Positions 1 to 10,600 of a stretch of DNA of 20,000 bases are shown here, piece after piece. The notes under the pieces were generated by a model. The model was not told the DNA's origin and made no database searches. It saw only the letters and a program-made list of their open reading frames with translations. Each line of letters begins with the position of its first letter. Positions within the stretch are counted from its first letter, which is position 1. Source of the stretch: Chromera velia (Eukaryota; Sar; Chromeraceae); contig JAHBMJ010001095.1 in the NCBI GenBank assembly GCA_018398765.1, positions 10,258 to 30,257 on the forward strand, written 5' to 3'. The translations under genes and the position numbers were made by a program.

Positions 1-12
1 GGGGGGGGGGGG
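1..12. other. Poly-G run at window edge
   Basis: Twelve consecutive G bases open the window. A homopolymer exactly at the edge suggests a sequence or assembly boundary more than biology. The following bases up to about 560 show no gene I can defend. Confidence 0.5.
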
Positions 13-1134
13 ATCGAGCACGGTTCATGCGGAAAGCATTCTTTCTTGCGCAGTCGATGTCAGAGTCGATGAAGTCTTGCTCTGCAAGCATGGATCGGTG
101 CATGAATCAAATTGGGTTTTCTGGATTTTAAATGACGGTCGTTCCGCAAGCAGGGGGGCCTGCATATTGGGAGACAGTGGGAGTCTATCCGTTTTGCATG
201 TGTTTGCATGCATGCAGGCTCAGCCTGCAGAGAGGGGAGAGGGGGAGGGGGGACTTTTGATTGTATGCTTTGTGTGTGCATGCATATTAAACGTCGGACT
301 TGAATTCAGGAGGCAGATCTATTCTGTCAGGTGAGGTATGAGGGGGTCCTTCCCTGTCTTTGCTTCTCCGTTTGCCTTGAAGTTTTCACAGTGGACAAAC
401 AGCCTTGCAGAAAAAAGGCGTGATGATGGCAACATCCCCGCAGAAAAAAAAGAATCGACAAGGCGGGAAGAAGGGTGAAAGGCTTCGATGGGCAGAGAAG
501 AAGACAGTGACAATGACAAGGAAAGTTGCTTCAGTATTGTATAACTCTTTCAGCTTCTGCATCTTGTCTGCCTGCCTGTCTGTCTGTCTTTCTTTCTTTC
601 TTTCTTTCTTTCTTTTCTGCCCCGGGTAACGGTCTTCTGCCCGACTTTTCATCTCTTCGTTGGCTCTTTCACTAGCCTTTAAGAGATGACCATCACTTCC
701 ACTGAGAACGTGTTCTTGTAAATACGGGTGGCTCTAAAGCAGAAGAGAAGAGGAGATTGATGAAAATCTGCGTGCCCCTTCAGACAGTCGGCATGCAATG
801 CCCTCAGAGGCTCAGCCTGTTCTACGTGCCCAGAGTTCCCTTCTTTCCCTTCCGACACTATTCACAATCCTATCTCTGCCGTTTTCCTCTATTTCTGTAT
901 GCTGCGTCTCATCTTTCAAATATTCTTTCCCTTTCTTGGAGACGCCTGTGAATGAGGACAGAGACAGAAAGTGGGCACCGTTTATGAAATAGATAGAGGT
1001 AGAACGGTGAGATCTGAAAAACCACACACACAATTTCGGACACTCGGCATGTTAGACAAAGAAGCGGGGAGACGGGAGCCTGACTCGGAGGAACTTCAGA
1101 GGAAGGGACTGCTACGGCAGTGGTATGAGTGAAT
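13..1134. other. Non-coding stretch, no gene recognised
   Basis: This stretch contains G/A-rich and C/T-rich low-complexity sequence and one CTGT/CTTT microsatellite (565-615). There is no recognisable protein similarity in any frame. The frame beginning at base 2 stays open to 334 and is discussed among the rejected items. It lies downstream of the SBPase 3' end and could include a 3' UTR of a neighbour outside the window, but nothing shows this. Confidence 0.4.
565..615. repeat. (CTGY)n/(CTTT)n microsatellite
   Basis: CTGC and CTGT units grade into a pure CTTT run. The strand asymmetry is the same as in the large arrays at 12.8-15.6 kb, with pyrimidines plus G on the plus strand. The same CTGT-to-CTTT transition occurs inside the RabGAP gene at 9291-9420. 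Confidence 0.85.
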
Positions 1135-1205
1135 CAGATATATCTAATTGTATAAAATGCTGTAAAATCCTAGCTCTAATCCTAGTTACCTTAGCGTATC
1201 TGTAG

Positions 1206-1232
1206 GGTACTGGCCAGTCTGGCCTAAGTACC
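1206..1232. repeat. Inverted repeat, 11-bp stem
   Basis: Arms GGTACT/AGTACC and GGCCA/TGGCC are perfectly complementary, with a 3-base loop (GTC) and a 2-base bulge (TA). It sits at the left part of AT-rich island A. Confidence 0.75.
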
Positions 1233-1362
1233 AGCTTACGTTTTTAAAATCAATAGTGTGTTCAAAAAACTCTAGGAAACTTCAAGACTAAGTTGATCGA
1301 AAGTCACTAGATCATGCTATATCAAATAGACGACTCGGAACTCTGACTATATATACTTATTA

Positions 1363-1380
1363 GTTATAACTAGTTATAAC
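1363..1380. repeat. 18-bp perfect palindrome
   Basis: GTTATAACTAGTTATAAC reads the same on both strands. It also lies within a direct doubling of TAGTTATAAC (1361-1380). Confidence 0.8.
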
Positions 1381-1906
1381 ATTCAAAGTTAAGCCCATAA
1401 TCGATATACGCTTACTTAAAAACGAAAAAAGGCTTACTACTATAGTATGACGGATAGAGACATAGGCTATCACATAGCTTAAGACATGCTTAAGACAAAA
1501 AAATGTTTAATTACAGAACATGCTCATTTACTATAATTGCTCACCTGAGTCACCTCAAAAGGAATTACTAAATCTCTAGTACTAGCTAGAGCAATATTGA
1601 ATATATATCATTATTCAAAAACATATTTCAAAACAATATTAAATAAATCTAGAAATGGATACTTAAAGTTTCTACAATGACCTCCGTCGGCTAAGTCTAG
1701 TTTCTAGTTTAATATAACTTTGTTCTTTGAATACTAGTACTATGATCGAATGAATGATAGAACAATTAGCGATCGAATTAATTAATGCATGAATGAATGT
1801 ATGCATACTACATGAACGAGTAAGCCAGCCAACAGTATTATCGGCGACAGACCCAATATGTTAGCGAGAGACGTCAACGACCGCCCCGCTTAGTGCTATA
1901 CGTGCG

Positions 1907-4787
1907 TTACTGCGAGCCCGACGCCATCACCTTTTCAAAACGTTCGACCTCCTCCGCGCTGCCGGCACAGAAGGGAGTGCGATGGTCCATGGAATTGAAC
2001 CTGCACACACGCATGGATCGAATCGGACAATCAGAGACAGACGAGGAATTGAACCTGCACACACGCATGGATCGAATCGGACAATCAGAGACAGACGAGA
2101 AAATGCGCACAGCAATGCTGCCAGGCCCAGTCACAGCAAAACGGCGTCTGAACTAATACCGACCGCGCAGGACTTCGATTCTTCAAAGCCCGTCTTCCTC
2201 AGTCCATTGGGGCATCAAATCATACATCGAGGGGGTCGGGGGAAGAGAAGGAGGGTGCATGGGCAATTCGATTCGTCACAGAATTCGCTGACGACCGACT
2301 GAAAGGATAGTCATGCAGACTGACTGACTTCAGGTCTAGAATCGACTGTTTCCCGTCGCTCGTCTTTCCTCCTGCTGCTTCAACAAGCATTGCGATAGGA
2401 GCACACTCGAAGACGGCCCTCAACTTTGCCGGGGCCTTTGCGCTCGCAGGGTTGGCGAAGACTCCGTGGCCCTTGATAAACATCTGGTATACGTCAGGGA
2501 CCAGGCCCCCGGTGTACCTCAAGGTGTACCTGCGTGCGTCACAAAAATTTGACGTGCAGACAGCAGGCAAGAAGGCTGGTCTGCAGGTGCTCCAGGTGGA
2601 GAGGCATTTACAGAGTCGCAAATACACGACGGACGAGAAAGGTAACGGCCATAACGCCTCAGTGCCATTTGCGCTTGGGTGAATGCAGACGTCTGAGGTG
2701 TGGGCCCGAAAAGAAAGACAAAAAGAAAAGACGAGAGCTTCACACAGGATTGGCAAACACGTACAAGTATGAACACACACAAACTCGGCACCTCTCCATC
2801 GCTCTGCGCCTTTTCTTCCACCCCCGTCACTTTTTCTGACTTTCTTTCTGTCTTCATGCATTCATTCATTCCGTTATCCGTCCATTCCTATCTGCCCTGA
2901 CGCCCCCCCATCCCCTGACCTATTCGTCATCCAGAAGTCTATCAACTCCTTGTAAGGAGGGAGATCCTGCATGATGTATCTCATGCATGTACTTGTGTAT
3001 CGCATCTCATGTATCCACACATGCACTCATGCATGCATTCATTTACTTGTGCTTGCGCAGCAAAAAACAGCGAGAATCCCTTCTGAGAGTAGGTCAAGCG
3101 CTCAAGAGCTTGGAGGGTTCAGATTATCGGCTCACATGGGAGAAAAGAAAAGAAATGGAAGAGAAGACAAAAGTAAACAGATGAAGCGAAAAGAAAACAA
3201 AGGAGAAACAGAAAAACAAGAAGGGCCGTGAAAGGACGGAGCGAAAGGAACAAAAGGTGCAGAGGATCAAACGATGAATAGAATGAAAAGGAATCCAAAG
3301 TACCCACGTGCTGGTTGGAACAGACAGAAGGAGGGAGTGAGGAAGGGAAGGAGTGACGACAGGAAGAACACACAGGGCACTCAGACTGGGGGGAGGAATA
3401 TGGCGCATAGACAGGATAGTAGGAAGCCACAGAGGCTCGACCAAAAAAAGAAAAAAATAGTGTATGAAATAAAATAAACGACTTCCGTCCGCATGCGGGC
3501 GGGTCCTGCACAAAGGTCACCACGAAAACGCCTTTTTGAGTCGTCAAGCGGACCTGCGCAGCCCTGAGGTTTGCAGGCGAGAAGAGCTTTGCGCCTTTTT
3601 CCTTGATGTTGCAGATTCTGTTGGAGAGATACCAGTGTTGATCGTGCAGCGTGTACTCATGAACCCCCTCGTCCCCCTCTGCCCAGAGAAGCAACGTTGT
3701 CCGGGGACCGTACATGGCCAGCACAGACGCAACCTGTTGTCGCCCTGCAGAAAATTCACAAACCAGGTATAAGTCCTGTGCAGGAAAGAAAGCATGGGAT
3801 GAACCAACTGGGGCGGATCGAAAGTTCAATCCTGCAACGACGAACGACTGCATGGACCGGTCCACGGGGGGTTCACACTCGCACGCAGAGAGAGATGGAG
3901 ACGTCGGAAGGGAAGACAAAAGCGGCACAAAGCACACGGGAAGAAGGGAGACGACACAAAAGGAAGGAAGAAGAAAGAGAAGGAGGGAAACGAGGCGGAG
4001 AGAGAGCGAGTACCGGAGGGAGCGAAGGATAGAGGGGAAAACTAAAATGAAGATCAGAGACGCGAAGGGCTGAGCCTCTCCGCTCAAAACCGGGCCGAAA
4101 CGACGTGCGGATCTGAATGCAAAGTTCTACAGAAGGAAAGGCAGATGGGGAACCGATGGGAGAGTGGGAGACCGCTGGAGACGGCAAGGGATACAGCGGA
4201 GACGGAGAAAAAAGGGAATTTCTGAAGAGGGGGATAAAAGAGTGTAGGGTCGTGTTTACCTTGCCATTATCGATTTTGCAACTCAACATTCACAGCAGAT
4301 ACGCATTTTTGAAGCCTAATAGCGCCAGGAACATGCCAAAGGAGTTCGGAGACGGCACTAGCTGCCTACCTGATGCCCCGACCAGAGTGTCCTTTCCCTT
4401 CCACTCCATGCCGTTCTTCCCACATTTCCAAAACCCTGCGATAGTCCCCACAGCCCAGTTACAGTCCACAATAGAAGAGCCGTCTAACGGATCCCATGCC
4501 ACAACAAGTGAACCCTCTTCATGAATGTCCCGGAGCTCAGGAAGTTCCTCAGAAGCTGCCCCCCTCACTACCCCCGACACTCCCATTTTCCCAAAAAGGA
4601 TCTTGTCTGCAATCACATCCACCGACAGTTGCTCGTCTCCGAAGTGATTTGATGTCCCTATGCTCGTCACCTGCGAGTTTTTTAGCGCTGCCGCGACCTC
4701 CTTGATACCGTCACAGAACAGAGACAGTCCCCGTCTCGCCTGTGAGTCGGGCACTCTGGCGAGATGATCATCGAGTCCCGCTGACAT
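1907..4787 (-). CDS. SBPase: Sedoheptulose-1,7-bisphosphatase, five exons
   Basis: The product removes the C1 phosphate of sedoheptulose-1,7-bisphosphate (Calvin cycle, or non-oxidative pentose synthesis in apicomplexans). Exons on the minus strand are 4787-4370, 3744-3554, 2966-2920, 2529-2329 and 2000-1907. All junction phases (1, 0, 2, 2) close and give 316 residues with stop TAA at 1909-1907. Seen: FGDEQ (about 49-53), ASEELPEL (78-85), metal-site DPLDGSS (99-105), GRQQVA and YGPRTT in exon 2, FSPANLR near its end, YTLRYTGGLVPDVYQ (220-234) and C-terminal EEVERFEKV. The YTLRYTGG segment points to SBPase over fructose-bisphosphatase. The start at 4787 (purine at -3) gives a normal catalytic-core length. 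An in-frame Met at 4838, or an upstream exon joined at the TTTTACAG acceptor near 4827, would lengthen the N terminus, so a targeting peptide cannot be excluded. No Cys lies in the segment between VAAALKN and FGDEQ. Confidence 0.9.
1991..2098 (-). repeat. 54-bp exact tandem duplication containing the last 3' splice site
   Basis: Two identical 54-bp units lie at 1991-2044 and 2045-2098. On the minus strand each unit carries GTGTGTGCAG followed by GTTCAATTCC, so the last SBPase exon can begin at 2000 or at 2054. Both choices have the same phase, because 54 is divisible by three and the unit has no stop. Use of the distal acceptor would insert SSVSDCPIRSMRVCRFNS (18 residues) between FNS and MDHRTPF. 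Which one is used cannot be told from sequence alone. Confidence 0.9.
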
Positions 4788-5352
4788 GCTGGCGTTTGGT
4801 GAACAGCACGGATCTTTCTTTTTGCCTGTAAAATACACCTCTTCTTGTCCGGAATCGCACAGTTATTGAGGTCCAGACGAGTCAAACTCTCTGTCAGAGA
4901 TCGACGTCGCGGACACACTGCAAAGTTAAGGGAGGGGATGTGGCCCGTGCATGGTGGACCCCGGCCCGCGCGGCCGAAAGTCTGCCTGACGTGAATCCCG
5001 GCGCAACTTTTTCGATCCACCACATCAGACTGAAACCTGAAGATAACCTGAAGTCCCTAACAAAACAGGTCATGATTCCTGATTTCTTCCAACACAGTCA
5101 TTTCACTTACTTCAAAAAGTGACAGGATCCTTCACCAAAACATTTTCTTCCTGCAGAAATTGTGTCGTGCTTGATCTGTGGTCGTGGGATTTTTGGGGAG
5201 CCTAGAGAACGAACAGGACGTCTCCGAACGTTGTTGGTGGCTTTGCAGGACACAGGCTCCACAAGTCACGCATTTGAGGCACTTCCACTCAAAAAACGAG
5301 CGGGGCAAGCTTGCCCACAGCTCTCCACAAGCTTGTCCAAAGGGGGCAAGAA
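4788..5352. promoter_or_regulatory. Shared upstream region of a divergent gene pair
   Basis: These 565 bp separate the start codons of SBPase (minus) and the TBC1D22-like gene (plus). Both promoters and 5' UTRs must fit here unless upstream exons overlap. I see no convincing TATA box or other known element. An acceptor-like TTTTACAG on the minus strand near 4827 could mean part of this stretch is a 5' intron or exon of SBPase. Confidence 0.5.
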
Positions 5353-8300
5353 ATGAGCTCGATAAGAGGTGCAAGCTATCCCCCCCCTGCGGGAGCTATC
5401 AACACTCCTCCCGAAGATCCTTCAGGGCCTTCCTCTTCCTCCTCATCCTCGTCATCATCATCAAGTGCAGCAGCACAGGGGGGGGAGCCGCAACCTGCAA
5501 AGAGGAAAGTGCGCGTAGAGAGACTCAATAATTGCCTCGCAAAGAACCCCGTAGATCTGGGTCAGTCTGCCAAACCTGCAGTCTAGATCTGTCTGATTCT
5601 GGATGTGGATGCTGACCCGTTCCTGTCATTACTGACGTTTTCACCCATTTCCCTGCCTTTTTATTTTGCGCTTCAGGAGAGCTCCGAGAGCTTCTTTGGT
5701 CGGGAGTGCCTGAAGATGCAGGGCCTGAAGTCAGGTCCCGTGCTTGGCGTCTCTTACTCGTCAGTGCCGTCTCTCGCTCTCACGGCCTGTGTGTGCGCCC
5801 GGCGCCTGCCCCTCGCCCTGCCTCTCTGGCCGGATTTCCATTTGTCTGGGACTTCCAGTCTGCGATCCTACGTGCTATTCTGTCGTTCTGCCGCTTCCAT
5901 AAACAACGAAAGAAAGGCACCGACGAAATAACGGAGCTTGCACCCGTCTATCCTTTCTCCTGTGTGTCTGTCTGACGGTGATCATGTGTCCTTTGGGATT
6001 TCTTTCGTCAGTCCTTGTCAGTTGTGTGTCTTGCTGAATTCTTCACTTGCCCTGCTGTACGTTCATCTTGCCTCTGCAGGGCATGATGCCTGTGCATCGA
6101 GATCGCCAAGAAGAGGGTCGGTTGGTGGGGGGGTTAATCAGAGTTGGTTGGTTGGTTGGGTTGGGGTGCGTGTCTTTTTGGGAACATTAGTTTGTTGCGT
6201 AATTGATTGATTGATTCATTGAATCAACGAATGAATGATTGACCATTTTCACGTGGAATCCATTTGCTAATAACTGATGGAGTTGAGTGAGTGAGTGAGT
6301 GAGTTAGTCAGGGAGTGAGGGGGGGAGGAACTGGCCGGGAGATGGGACTGTAAAGAGATTGCTTTAGGACGCTGGCTTGACATCTTCTACACAAAGGCTG
6401 AAAAAAGGTACTGAGAGTTTGCCGGGAGTTTGTATCAAGCGGGGGAAGTTCTAAATTGTGGGCGTTGAATGGTTCAGACGTCTGCGTCTCTTTCTGAAAC
6501 TTTCTGGCTGAATTGCAGGTCTTGCAAGGAAGAGAAGGGAATACGCGGAGGTGTGCGAGGTCAGTCGTCAGCGTGGAGGCAGAAAAAAAGGGACGGGGGG
6601 GCAAAAGTGTGGGCACACGGTGCTGCCATCAAAAAAGTGTCCACCTGTGCCTGCATGTGTTTCTCTCTCTCTCTTCAGTTACTTTGTTTTCCCTCCTGTC
6701 TCCCGAATTTGCGCACTGCCACACCCTTCCCCCCCCCCCGTCCCCGTGCATGCCTGCAGGAGTACGTGAGCAGAGAGAAATCAGAATCAGAGATCAAACT
6801 CCTGAAGCAGATCCAGGTGGATCTCCCGAGGATGTGCCCAGGGCCCAACATGGGCTTCTTCCTCCACCCCCGGGTGCAGGGCCTGATGGAGAGGGCCCTC
6901 TACGTCTGGGCACTCAGACATCCCGCGAGTGGCTACGTTCAGGTGGGAGGAAGGAAGGAACACTTTTCCATCCGTTCACACTCACTTACATGCGTACGCA
7001 CATACATAAGTGCGTGTGAATTTCTTTATCGTGCTCCTGGCCAGAGGATGCGCTGTCTGTGAGTCTTTCTCAGCACCCGTGTGCACATGAGAGTAGTGCC
7101 ACCCTCTTGCGGCCTGATCATTCAATCAGTGCACATTTGTAGGCAGGCAATTTCGGTGGGCTGGGAGAGAATCGGATGGTCCTGATTTCTCTTCCTCCCT
7201 TGTTCTTCCGACGTCTTTTCCTGAGGCTTTATCCCGGCTTTCGGACTTCCAATGGACTCGAATGGCCTGTCAATCATATCTTCAGACATGTCCAGACAAA
7301 GCTTTCAAGACATGTGTGGCCAATGCGAAAAGGGGAAAGGGTCCACAGCGAGGAGAGCAACAGTGACAGAAACATCTTTCTTCCTTTGCTTCACTCCCTC
7401 TTTCGCAGCCGTATTGAATATGAAGACGAGGGTCGAAGAACGGGGTTGAATGTTTTCTCCTCTTTCCAATCCGTCTGTCTTCACAAGAAATGATTTGTCT
7501 GTCTCTGCAGGGGATCAACGACCTGATCACTCCTCTCATTGCCGTGTTCCTGTCGCCAAAGATGCGTCAGTTTTTGGAGGGAGAGACTGAGGGAGGGAGA
7601 GTGCTGGTGTTCTTTCGTCCCTCTCTCCGTCGAGGACTTTGAAAGTTCTGATATGTTGGCTTTCAATCCTCTTTCTTGGTTTGGTCGCTCGAACATTTTT
7701 TCGTCTCTCATTGACGTTCTTTCTTCGTCTTGTTCTCCGATTGCGTTTGTTTTGTCTTTTTCTGTCCTTTTGCCCCTCTCCTCTGTCGCTCTCTGTCCTT
7801 TCCTGCCATTACCAGAGAGCCCACCAATGAATGAACAACTCCGCATGGATGGATCATTGACTCCATCCCTGCATGGTTGGATTGGGTGAATGCAGCCCCC
7901 GGAGAAACTCTGGAGTCCCTCGACCTGAACGCGTGCATCTCTCAGGAGGAACTCGAGGAGGTCGAGGCAGACGCCTACTGGGGACTCACCAAAATCCTCG
8001 GCGACATTCAAGTGAGAGGGGGGGTGCATGGGCGGGGGGGGGTGGAGGGAAAGGGGCGGCATGCAGTGATCGATCGAGGCGCTTGCAGGATAGATGCCTC
8101 GTGTGGTCTTGTCTTGCTGCCTGATTGAAATATGCTTCTCTAGGGCTCTCTCTCAAATTTCGTCATCCAAATAACTGCCAAAAGGGAAATCTGCGAAGGT
8201 TCCCCCTCTCTCCCTTCACGCCTACTCTTCCCATGTCGGCGCTTCACCATGTCAGTCAAACAGAACGAGACAGCCACAGTTTGCAGGAAAACGGTGGCAT

Positions 8301-10600
8301 GTTCTCTCTTCTGTAGGCCTGTTTGTCTGCTTCTTTCTTTCTTTCTTTGTGTCTGCAGGACAACTATATCATCGGACAACCGGGCATTCAACGCGCCGTC
8401 TTGCGGTTGAAGGAGATCGTCAGAAGGGTGGACGGTGAGTCAGTCAAGCCGTCAGAGTCTCAGATGAAAAAAGAAGAAAAGAGGAGAGTGACTCTTGTCG
8501 TGTGGGTGCGGGCGTCGTCTCTCTGCGTGAGAGAGATCCTCTGAACGGCGTGGTGCCTTTTGAGAACTTCGCGAAGATATCCAACTCGCGGAGGCTTCTG
8601 TTTGTATTTTTCGGCCGCTTCTGACGTCTGCCTTCATCTTCCTTTTGGCCTTTTTTTCTCCTCTCTCTTTCCATCTGAATACTTTGTGTGCCTGCCTCGT
8701 TCTTTCTCTGTCTTCCGACCATGCATCCAGAAAGCCTTCACGAACACTTGACGAAGAACGACCTCGACCTGCTGCATGTCGCCTTCCGGTGGCTCAATTG
8801 TTTGCTCTTAAGGTGGGTGTGTAGGTGGGTCGGTTAGTGCGTCTTTCGACTTTTCAGAGCTGTTTTTTTCCTGTTCGTGCGTGTTTGTCAGAGCCTGTGC
8901 GAGCACATATGTGAGAGAGGGAGAGAACGCCTGCGTGTTAGGTGCACGGGGTGGGAGGCAGATGAATGTCTTTTCCCCTTGTTTGTTCCTTTCGTTTCTT
9001 CCTCGTCCTTCCCATTGCTTCCCCTGACCTTTGTTGGTTCGTTCTTTCGTTCGTTGATTCTATTCAATTGTTGTTCACCTTGTGACTTCACAATAGGGTA
9101 CCTCGCATCCCCAGCCGTCTTTTCTTTGCCTTCCTTTTCTTGTGATTATTGCCCGTCTGACACACGAGACCACAAAAACGAGTACGGACAAAGAGATCCA
9201 TCCAAGAAGGGAACTCGAGGGGAAACTTTTGGCATCCGTCCGCCGTATCTTTTTCTTCTTAGTGTATCTCTTGTCGCATTCGCCTGTCTGTTTTCTTTCT
9301 GTCTGTCTGTCTGTCTGTCTTTCTTTCTTTCTTTCTTTCTTTTTCTTTCTTTCTTTCTTTCTTTCTTTCTGTCTTTCTTTCTTCTTTTTTTCTTTCTTTC
9401 TTCTTTCTTTCTTTCTTGTGTTTATTTCTTTTCTCCCGTCTTTTCGTTGTTCCTTTCTTTCATGTGGATTCTCTCCCCTGACTCCCTCACTGCTCCCTGC
9501 TTCTGCCTGCAGAGAGTTCTCGTTGCGGTGTGGGATCAGACTGTGGGACACTCTGATAGCAGAGCAGGACGGGTTCTCGGTCTTCCACGTGTACGTGTGT
9601 GCAGTGTTCCTGGTTCACTGGGGGCCTGCGTTGAAGGACATGGACTTCCAGCAAGTGAGTGAAGGAAGGAAGGAGCGAGTGGGTGGGTGATGGAGGGAGT
9701 GGCTAAGTGATTGAGTATGCAACTGAGTGAATTGGTCAACAGGCGACCAGAGGGATAGGGGGGGAGGTAGTGGAATGAACGTTCAATTCCTGTTCCGGGA
9801 TTTGGATAGAGAGTGGGCAGGGCAGGGCCTGGGTTCTCAAGTGAACGCGTTGTGTTCCTCCTTCTCTTCTCCCTCTCTCTTTGCTTCTCTTTCCCGCATG
9901 CATGCGTCTGCTTCCTTCTCCACTTTTTCCCGTCACCGTCTGATCCTGTGTGCTTCTTGCTGCACCTTGTCCTCCGCTTTCAACCTTCTCCCTTGTGTGT
10001 GTGTGTGTGTGTGCAGATGATGCTGTTCATGCAGAAGTTTCCAACGAGTGACTGGACACCTCAGGATGTGGACACGTTGCTAGCAGAGGCGTCAGTCAGT
10101 GAGTCAGTGAGTGAGTCAGTTCGAGAGAGAAACGAGGAATGAAAGCGCAATGTTCCTTTTTCTCTCGCCTCTCCGCCTTTGCTCTATCTGTCGCCTTGCC
10201 TCCCGGCGTGCGTGTCTATGTGATTGCGTGCATACCCGCGTGCGCGTTTGCGTTTGTACCTGTGAGAGTCTGCGTCTTAGTGTTCAGCAGCCATGCATGC
10301 CCCTCTTCTCACGCTTCTGATACCTGATTGAGGGCGCATGGAAACACACAGCAGGAAGAGGAGAGTGGCAAAACAAAGCATGCTGCTGCCTTTCCGCTTG
10401 TTCCCAGGCCATGTCTGGTTCCCCCCCCCCTTCTTCAGGTCCTTCTTGTGCCTCTTCCCTTTCCTCCTTTCTGCTCGCTTGCATGCTTCGCCCGACTGTC
10501 TCGAGCCTCTGCCTTGTTCTGCTTCTTCCGGCTTTCCACTGCGCGCAGGTTCGTGCTGAAAAGTCTCTTTCACCAGTCTCCCAAGCATCTAGGTCCATGA
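5353..10600 (+). CDS. TBC1D22: TBC-domain RabGAP, TBC1D22-like, 12 exons
   Basis: GTPase-activating protein for Rab proteins; human TBC1D22 proteins act at the Golgi, and that location is inferred here. Exons: 5353-5560, 5677-5759, 6080-6116, 6519-6559, 6760-6942, 7511-7565, 7896-8011, 8359-8434, 8731-8812, 9513-9654, 10017-10090, 10549-10600. Every phase closes, giving 382 residues and stop TGA. The N terminus is disordered, with polySer at 27-38. The TBC domain runs from about ELRELLWSGVP (71-81) to the end. The arginine finger IQVDLPR (141-147) and glutamine finger GYVQGINDL (Q184) are intact. Also visible are QDNYIIGQPGIQ, FRWLNCLLLRE, LRCGIRLWDTL, FHVYVCAVFL and the terminal LLAEAFVLKSLF. 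The ATG at 5353 is the first in-frame ATG. The core matches the family; the N-terminal region is shorter than in animals. Intron 10 ends in a (GT)n run directly before its acceptor. The least certain junction is exon 6/7, where acceptor 7894-7895 was chosen because it alone keeps frame and family spacing. Confidence 0.92.
5431..5466 (+). repeat. (TCC/TCA)n coding microsatellite
   Basis: Mixed TCT, TCC, TCA and TCG triplets encode a run of twelve serines in the RabGAP N terminus. Synonymous variety interrupts the repeat, which should slow slippage. Confidence 0.8.
6120..6310. repeat. Low-complexity GGTT, ATTG and GTGA runs in intron 3
   Basis: Successive simple runs are present: GGTTGGTT near 6139-6165, GATTGATTGATT near 6200-6215 and GAGTGAGTGAGT near 6283-6305. 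They lie inside intron 3 (6117-6518) of the RabGAP gene. Confidence 0.7.
9291..9420. repeat. (CTGT)n-(CTTT)n microsatellite in intron 9
   Basis: A CTGT run grades into a long CTTT run within the largest RabGAP intron (8813-9512), on the pyrimidine side of the sense strand. The intron's acceptor lies about 90 bp further on. Confidence 0.9.

Larger units (their letters stand above)
1135..1860. other. AT-rich island A with hairpins and palindromes
   Basis: Base composition shifts abruptly to AT-rich compared with both flanks. No reading frame of note is present. It contains an 11-bp-stem hairpin at 1206-1232 and an 18-bp perfect palindrome at 1363-1380, plus several short direct repeats (for example CTTAAGACATG near 1478). 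Islands of this kind recur at 10640-12330 and 17640-18965. Decayed transposable elements are a reasonable guess, but I see no transposase, terminal repeats or target-site duplication. Confidence 0.5.

Noticed and set aside
2-334. Open plus-strand frame containing GDSGS (170-184), resembling a serine-protease active site
   Set aside because: No His or Asp blocks, no typical flanking residues and low-complexity surroundings. A five-residue match by chance is likely, although a truncated relation to the protease at the other end of the window was considered.
3119-4087. 322-codon minus-strand frame
   Set aside because: Only 3744-3554 of it is SBPase coding sequence. The rest is intron sequence read through in the same frame, as shown by the TTTCTGCAG acceptor and GCGCAG/GTCCGC donor and by matching phases on both sides.
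1907-4787. Fructose-1,6-bisphosphatase as the identity of the phosphatase
   Set aside because: The YTLRYTGGLVPDVYQ and YGPRTT segments and the CNWAVGTI context fit SBPase better than FBPase, which usually has a different sequence at the YTLRYTGG position.
7539-7889. Open frame in RabGAP intron 6
   Set aside because: It is composed of CT-rich intron sequence between exon 6 (ending 7565) and exon 7 (starting 7896) and has no family resemblance.
8877-9690. Two overlapping long plus-strand frames through 9142-9690
   Set aside because: They are mostly intron 9 with its CTTT run. Only 9513-9654 is RabGAP coding sequence.
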